Origin: Lepus europaeus
Taxonomy: Eukaryota; Chordata; Mammalia; Lagomorpha; Leporidae
Length of the DNA stretch: 64,000 bases
Assembly: GCF_033115175.1 (NCBI RefSeq)
Contig: NC_084828.1
Coordinates: 32,982,388-33,046,387 of the forward strand
Reading direction: 5' to 3'
A model generated the notes under the pieces. It was given only the letters and a program-made list of their open reading frames with translations. It was not told the DNA's origin and did no database searches. Shown here piece by piece: positions 58,259-64,000 of this stretch (the stretch's first letter is position 1; each line of letters starts with the position of its first letter). The translations under genes were made by a program, and so were the position numbers.

Positions 58259-58289
58259 ATATTAATTCTTTATGAATTTAAAAATATTC

Positions 58290-58784
58290 TTATTAATAGA
58301 TAGAGAATAGATTTCATGTATTTCAAAGATACAATTCTATGAACATCAGGATACTTCCCTTCCTTCCTCCCTCCTTCTTCCTTGCTTTCTTTTTCTTTTA
58401 CTTTTTGTGATAACATAGTTTCAATTTATTTTTTTCCCAAGGAAACCTTTTACTTAGTACAAATTTCATAAATGCAACTTTAGGAATATACTGATTCTTC
58501 CCACCATACTCACTCTCCCACCCCCATAATCACAGTCTTAACATTCCACTACATAGAGTGTTCAACAAGTGAAAAGTAGAAAGATCACTGTTCCACAGGA
58601 ATATAGCCAAGGCCTATAAAGATAGTCAGATCGCAGGATGTCAATTTCAGTCTTAGATATCCAGGTTTCTCTTTGTACTTTTTATACTAGCTACCACAAA
58701 TCAGAGAAATGATATTTGTCTTTGGGGGTCTGGCTTATTTCACTAAGTAAGCATAATGGTCTCCAGTTCATTCTCATTTTCCCT
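58290..58784 (-). mobile_element. Lagomorph LINE-1 tail, antisense
   Basis: 'atgatatttgtctttgggggtctgg', 'cttatttcactaagtaagcataatgg' and 'tctccagttcattct' are the reverse complement of the lagomorph LINE-1 3' end. It sits between the two parts of an older antisense LINE-1. Confidence 0.75.
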
Positions 58785-58875
58785 AGGACCTGGCAACCAC
58801 CATTCTACTTCCTGTTTCTAAAAACTTGACAATTCTATATAAATCCTGTACATGGAGTCACGTGAAGTGTCTTCA
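58785..58875 (-). mobile_element. Old LINE-1 3' UTR, antisense, part 2
   Basis: 'aggacctggcaaccaccattctac' and 'cctgtacatggagtca' continue the antisense LINE-1 3' UTR begun at 57750-57905. Confidence 0.7.
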
Positions 58876-58977
58876 AAATGTTCACGGAAATGCATATTAT
58901 GAAATAATTACATATGCGTTTCAAAATTTGCATCCAAATAAACATCTTTTAATTCTATTTAGCTACTTTTCCTAACT

Positions 58978-59016
58978 TTTTAAAAATTTATTTGAAATGA
59001 AAGAGCAGAGTGAGAC

Positions 59017-59049
<33 letters not shown>

Positions 59050-59280
59050 GGAGGGAGAGAGAGAGATTCCATCTGTTGGTTTATTTCTCAAATGCCCACA
59101 GTAGCCGGAGTTAGGACAGAATGAAGCCAGGAGTCTGGAACTCAATTTAGGTCTCCAAAGTGTGTGGAGGAGACACAAGTACTCGGGCAATCACATGCTC
59201 ATATTTGCAGAAGGCTGGGATTGCAAGCAGAGCTGGCACTCTGATTGAGGATGTCGGCATCATCAGCCGTGTCATAACAT
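58978..59280 (-). mobile_element. Lagomorph C-SINE with expanded GA tract
   Basis: The reversed tail (TTTTTAAAAATTTATTTG) is followed by a GA tract of about 48 bp (59017-59065), longer than in most copies. The head end is eroded. Confidence 0.85.
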
Positions 59281-59380
59281 CTGCACAAACATACTTCTCT
59301 TTTCCCCCAGGCTTTCTGAAGTTCCCCCTCCCAAATGCTCATCTTTCTGTGGCTGGCATATTTTCATTTAGCATAAAGTA

Positions 59381-59691
59381 TTTTTTTAAGATTTATTTAT
59401 TTATTTGAAAGTCAGAGTTACAGAAAGAGAGGTCTTCCTTTAGCTGGTTCACCCCCAAATTGGCCGCAATGGCTGGCGCTGTGCCAATCCAAAACCAGGA
59501 GCCAGGAGCTTCCTCCAGGTCTCCCACGTGGGTGCAGGAGCCTAAGGACTTAGGCCATTCTCTACTGCTTTCCCAGGTCATAGCAGAGAGCTGGATCTGA
59601 AGTGGAGCAGCAGGGGCTTGAATTGGCGCCACTATGGGATGCCAGTACTGCAGGTGGTGGCTTTACCCACTATGCCACAGCTCAGACACCC
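59381..59691 (-). mobile_element. Lagomorph C-SINE in LIPI intron 1
   Basis: The reversed tail (AAGATTTATTTATTTATTTG), a very short GA tract, the well-preserved body and the reversed head 'ctatgccacagctcagac' are present. 'agcataaagta' before and 'agcatatagt' after may be a target duplication. Confidence 0.9.
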
Positions 59692-59699
59692 TAGCATAT

Positions 59700-60480
59700 A
59701 GTCTTGAAGCATTTCCCATGTTGTTGCAGGTGTCAGAAAGTTGTTTTTAAACATGAACGATATTCCATTGTATATGTGTTTTGAATAGATTTTGTTTATC
59801 CATTCACATATTCAAGTAATTCGCCTATTGTTAAAATCAGGTTTAAATTTTGGCTTCCAACTAAAACTCAAAAATTAGGGCATTTGAACTGATAAATCAT
59901 CTGTATCCCCTATCAGTGTGCCTGGGTTGGAGTCCCAGCTCTGCTCCCAGTTCTGGCTTACCGTGGCCCCTGGTGGGGCAGCAGATGATAGTTCCAATAG
60001 TTGGGTCCCTGCCACACCCATGGGAGACCTGATGAACTCCACGCTCTCAGCTTTGGCCTCACCCAGCCTCAGTCATTGCAGGCACGTGGGGAGCGAATCA
60101 GTAGATGGGAACTCTGTCTCTGTCTGTCTCCCAGACTAAAATAAATACATTTTGAAAAATATTCATCTTGTTTGTATTTTGTTGTTGAGTTGGAGAAGAT
60201 CTTTGTATATTCTGGATATCAGAGACATGCTTTGTAAATATTTTCCCCAGTATTTGGGTTGCCTTTCCACTCTGATGATAATATTCTTTGATAACCACAT
60301 TATATAATTTCGATGAAATCTAATTTATCTGTTTTTCCTTTATTGCTTGTATCTTTGGGGATAATAGTCAAGAAATCATCACCAAGTCCAATATATTGAA
60401 GCTTTTACAAGTGTCTTCTTCTAAGCATTTTTATTGTTTTATTCTACTATATGATATATTTCTTTGTTCTCTAAGTTTTT
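59700..60480 (-). mobile_element. Old LINE-1 ORF2/3' region, antisense, split by a C-SINE
   Basis: 'gatattccattgtatatgtg' and 'tttgtttatccattcacatattc' on the left, then 'gatctttgtatattctggatatc', 'gttgcctttccactctg' and 'agaaatcatcaccaagtccaata' on the right, form one antisense LINE-1 in correct order. A C-SINE sits at 59876-60162. Confidence 0.75.
59876..60162 (+). mobile_element. Diverged C-SINE inside an antisense LINE-1
   Basis: The head is weak ('tagggcatttgaactgataaatc'). The body ('tgggttggagtcccagctctgctccc', 'cacccatgggagacc') and the tail AAATAAATACATTTTG are recognisable. Confidence 0.75.
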
Positions 60481-60718
60481 AATTTAAGATTACCTTGTTT
60501 GATAGTGCTGTAGTACTTCTTTCTTTTGGTGACTTTTGCATGGATATCACTTCTCATTGTTTAACTTTCAGTCTGCATATTTTTAGATCTAAAGGGTGTC
60601 TCCAGAGAATGAAACATATGTGTCTCTCTGCCTGTCAATTAAAAATGAAAGTAAATAACTAGAGTTTCTTATAGATAGCCTATAGTTGGATTCTGTTTTG
60701 CGTTCATTCTACCAATCA

Positions 60719-60738
60719 GTGTGTGTGTGTGTGTGTGT
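60719..60738. repeat. (GT)10 microsatellite
   Basis: An uninterrupted GT tract in otherwise AT-rich DNA. The sequence around it, about 60481-61080, shows no other feature that I can name. Confidence 0.9.
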
Positions 60739-61084
60739 ATGTTTTCTTACTTAAAATAGTTTTTTATTTAATTGTTTTCTCACAGCTTTTTTGTCATGTT
60801 AAAATATACAGATAAGATACTTCACAAAGTGTGGGAACATGGCATTAAAAGAAAGTTTAGTAGGGTCCCAAAATTTTGAAATCATTTGTAGTTTTTCCAT
60901 ACTGAGCATTTTCCATGATCTTGGTGAGACTCTTCATATGGATGAATTTAAAAAAAATATTTTGCACCCAAATAAACTTACCATTTAAAAATTATTTATG
61001 GGTTAGAATGTGATATTTCAACACATGTACACAATGTGTACTGACAAAACAGGGTAATCAGCAGTTCCCCTTCCTTGACATTAT

Positions 61085-61615
61085 TCCATGGTTGGCAGTT
61101 TGGAGCTTCAAGTAGAACTGCCATATGATCCAGAAATCCCACTACAGGGCATATACTGGAAAGACTTGAAATAATTGTATCAAAGAGATACCTACTCCAC
61201 CATGTTTATTGCAACACTCTTTGCAATAGCCAAGTTATGAACTCAACCAAAGCATTCATCATTAGCTGAATGAATAAAGAAAATATGGTATAGATATATT
61301 GTGTGATACTATTTCATCATAAAAAATAAAATTTTGTCCTCTGCAACCAAATGAATGGAACTGGAAGACAACATATTAATATTATTAATGAAATAAGCCT
61401 GGCCCAGAAAAATACCACATATTCTCCCTCATGTATGGAAGCTAAAACAACAGTTACCAAAAGAAATATGAACACAAAATGGTGAGTACTTGAGGCTGGA
61501 AGAGATAGGAGGAGAGAGGGATAACAGGTACAAAGTTAGAGTCACATAGAAGATGCTAGTGAGCATAGGTGGGACACTATAGCTCGTAATAACCTAGTAT
61601 AGATATTGTATGAAA
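61085..61615 (+). mobile_element. Old LINE-1 3' end fragment, sense
   Basis: 'agaactgccatatgatccagaaatccc', 'gcaacactctttgcaatagcc', 'gaaataagcctggcccag' and 'cctcatgtatggaagctaaaa' follow the LINE-1 ORF2-3' UTR order. Confidence 0.8.
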
Positions 61616-61624
61616 AATCTATGC

Positions 61625-61870
61625 CTTTTGTTTGAGGCCCTTAATTCATCCACATTTAATGTCATTGCTGATAGCAAAGCACTTACTTCTGCAACTTTTA
61701 GTTGATTTCTTTTAGCAACATTCTTTGAATCCTTTCTCATTTCCTTTCTTATGGATTCTCTAGATATTTTCTTTATGGTTACCCTGGGATCACAAGTGAC
61801 ATACTAAAGTTATCTGTTTTAAATTTATACTAACTTTGCTTTGATTATGTTAGCATTAATTTTACAATAG
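61625..61870 (-). mobile_element. Old LINE-1/HAL1, antisense, part 1
   Basis: 'catttaatgtcattgctgatag', 'gcacttacttctgcaactt' and 'tttatggttaccctgggatc' are antisense LINE-1/HAL1 phrases. They continue at about 62460 after a sense LINE-1 tail. Confidence 0.65.
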
Positions 61871-61874
61871 CCAA

Positions 61875-62455
61875 GAGTAAAGTAAATGAATTTACAGTGA
61901 AGCACTATTCACAATAGCCAAGATATGGAATCAACCTGTGTCCACTATGGGTGAATGGATAAGGAAAATGGTGTATATGTTTATGTTTCTAAGTATTCCT
62001 ATTTAGCTATGAAAAAGAATGAAATTTTAACACTTGCACCAAAGTGGATGGAACTGGAAGTCATTGTTGCTAAATGAAATAAGCCGGGCAAAGGTAAATG
62101 CTGCATGCTCTCTCTCCTATACAGAAAATTTTAAAAAGTTGATATAAACTTATAATAGTGATTGCTAGAGGCTGGGGAGGATGTGGGAGAAAGAAAGCGG
62201 ATGAATAATGGGTACCTACACACAGAAGTAATAGGTTCTAGTGTTCAGCAGTACAGTGGGATGACTCTAGTTCAAAATAAAATTATTCTGTACTGTCTGA
62301 AGAACTAGAAGAGAGGAGCTTCTGGCTGCAAACATAAAGATAAGGAGATGGAAATGAGAATGGCACTATTTGATCCACTTGTTATGTATACATGTGTTAA
62401 AATATTGCATGATACTCCGTAAGAATGAACAAGTAGTCTTTGTTAATCAAAATTT
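61875..62455 (+). mobile_element. LINE-1 3' end inserted into an antisense LINE-1
   Basis: 'gaagcactattcacaatagccaag', 'gtggatggaactggaagtcattg' and 'agaggctggggaggatgtgg' belong to a sense LINE-1 3' end lying between two antisense blocks. Confidence 0.75.
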
Positions 62456-63060
62456 TTTAAAATAACGTTGATTCAAAAAGAATTGCACAAAAATCTCTAC
62501 TCCTTTACTGTTTGACTCTGCTCTACTTTATGTTTCTCACAACACAAATTGCATCCGTATACACTGTGTAGCCCTTGATATAGATTTACATTTTTTGCCC
62601 TTTTATTTTAAATACTGTAGAAAATAAAAATCTTAGAAAAGAAACTGCAATAGTGTTGTTCTCGTATTATCCCATATTTATCTTTACTGGAGAACTTATA
62701 ACTTCAAGGTACAGTCTAGGGTACTTTCATTTTGAACTTCAAGGACACCCATTAGAACTCCCAGCTTTTGCTATTCTAGGAATGTTTTAATTTCTTGTTT
62801 TTGAAAGATAACTTTGCTATATATAGGATTCTAGGTTTACAGATTTTTATTCCAGCCCTTTAAATATGCCACCCACTTGAGTTTGAACTTCAGGGTTTCT
62901 GCTGAGAAATCCACTGATGATGTCCCTGGGGATCCCTGTAAGTCTTCAATGCCTGGAAATTTAGTTTTCTTTCTGTTTCTAAAGTTTAGCAATTTGAGAA
63001 TATAAAAGCTAATTTTTTTGTATTATTCTGTAGCCTTTTTATTCTTTTAATCTGATACTA
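62456..63060 (-). mobile_element. Old LINE-1/HAL1 ORF1 region, antisense, part 2
   Basis: 'gaattgcacaaaaatctctac', 'gatttttattccagccctttaaatatgcc' and 'ctgctgagaaatccactgatg' are reverse-complement LINE-1/HAL1 ORF1 sequence, in the order expected after part 1. Confidence 0.68.
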
Positions 63061-64000
63061 ATATCACAATGATTCTAAAGTAGCACAAAAACACAATAAA
63101 AATGTAAACTCCTAGTAGTATCTGATGGGCAGCTGTTTTTGCTTACACAGTGGCATCAGATAGAAGCTAGTTGGTTGTTATCACTGCTTTCTTTGATTAG
63201 GTTCACTGCCATATCTGGCTGTTGACTGGCTATCAGTCAGCTGAGGTGACTAGTGACTAGCACAACTCTGTAGATTAGCTATTTTAAAAATTATTTGAAC
63301 CTATCTGTCATCTTAGGCCACACCAGGATTGTTTCCATGGTGATGACAGAGATGTGGGTATCCCCATAGGCAGGTCCTTTTGAAAGCTCTGGTTGTGTTA
63401 GATATGCATTAGGAAGTGCTAGGTTTGTGTCCTTTCAAGGGGCGGGGCTGGTGCAAATTGCCCACGAAGTGAGAATGCCTTCCCATTACAAGGTAAATGG
63501 CATGGATTTAGGAAAGGGTGATCAATGGAGCTGTTGTTGCAACAGAACACACCAACATAATACTTCCCTTTGATTTTCTTTGGTATAAGTAAAATAGTAT
63601 TCTATTAGGAAGAATGTACCTAACTCCTTGCCTCCCCATTAATTTAAAATTTCCTGTGTCTTCTTTTATTCTGTGAGTCTTGTCTTCAACAAATCTAACA
63701 TGTACTTAACATGACGTTATCAGGAACTGTACTATGTCACTTATGGGTGATATACTTTAGGAAAAGTGTGAAATGATTTGGTCCCAAACCTTTCCACTTG
63801 GAACTTTCATTCAGTACGCTTTTATCAATCTGATGTGTTATTTAAGAAGAGAACTATGAATTCATATTCCTCTATTTATAACCTGGATTTTCTACCTTGA
63901 TATTTTTAGGATATTTTTCTCTTTCATCGAAATCCAAACCAGTTTCTAGGAAATCTCTTGGTGAGTGTGATTAACTCATTTTCTTTAGATGGTAGTGAGC
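63061..64000. other. LIPI intron 1, unassigned right edge
   Basis: No exon resembling a lipase was found and no repeat can be named. A short GGGGCGGGGCTGG word near 63440 lies in otherwise AT-rich sequence. Confidence 0.4.

Noticed and set aside
1-64000. CRISPR arrays, operons, integrases or other prokaryotic systems
   Set aside because: The repeats are dispersed eukaryotic transposons. No regularly spaced direct repeats or dense coding are present.

Overview
The window is nuclear DNA of a lagomorph, most likely rabbit. About 38 copies of the tRNA-derived lagomorph C-SINE are scattered through it. In the sense strand these start with a GGGGCTGGCGC-type head and end in a CT-rich stretch and AATAAATAAAT or poly(A). 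There are also lagomorph-type LINE-1 tails, introns with GT-AG borders and a single CpG island. Species and gene names come from recognising sequence by eye. No database search was run.

Two protein-coding genes can be supported. RBM11 (an RRM-type splicing regulator) lies complete on the minus strand. Its five coding exons run from the ATG at 41146 to the stop codon at 29073, join in frame to 238 residues, and have consistent splice sites. Its first exon sits in the CpG island at about 40.73-41.35 kb. The first coding exon of LIPI (a secreted/membrane-associated phosphatidic-acid-selective phospholipase A1) lies on the plus strand at 48827-48872 and ends in a GTAAGA donor. The rest of LIPI is beyond the right edge. 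The genes are head-to-head with about 7.7 kb between start codons, the arrangement remembered for human 21q11.2.

Layout. 1-8.6 kb: C-SINEs in unassigned AT-rich DNA. 8.9-13.4 kb: two MLT2-like (ERVL) LTR copies in the same orientation. The second is split by a Tigger-type DNA transposon, which itself carries a C-SINE. 14.6-15.05 kb: a minus-strand LTR with TATA and poly(A) signals. 15.2-23.5 kb: LINE-1 fragments and one near-full-length, inactivated LINE-1. 23.9-26.1 kb: unassigned. 27.1-41.15 kb: RBM11 with its probable 3' UTR. Intron 3 holds an MLT1-like LTR that was itself hit by a small inverted-repeat element. 41.4-48.8 kb: the RBM11-LIPI interval with SINEs and LINE-1 tails. 48.9-64 kb: LIPI intron 1, dense with nested C-SINEs and old LINE-1 pieces.

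I did not find an undescribed gene system. The observations most worth following are the very short LIPI exon, several nested transposon insertions that give a relative chronology, a set of younger C-SINEs with clean target-site duplications, and the long RBM11 3' region without a nearby AATAAA.
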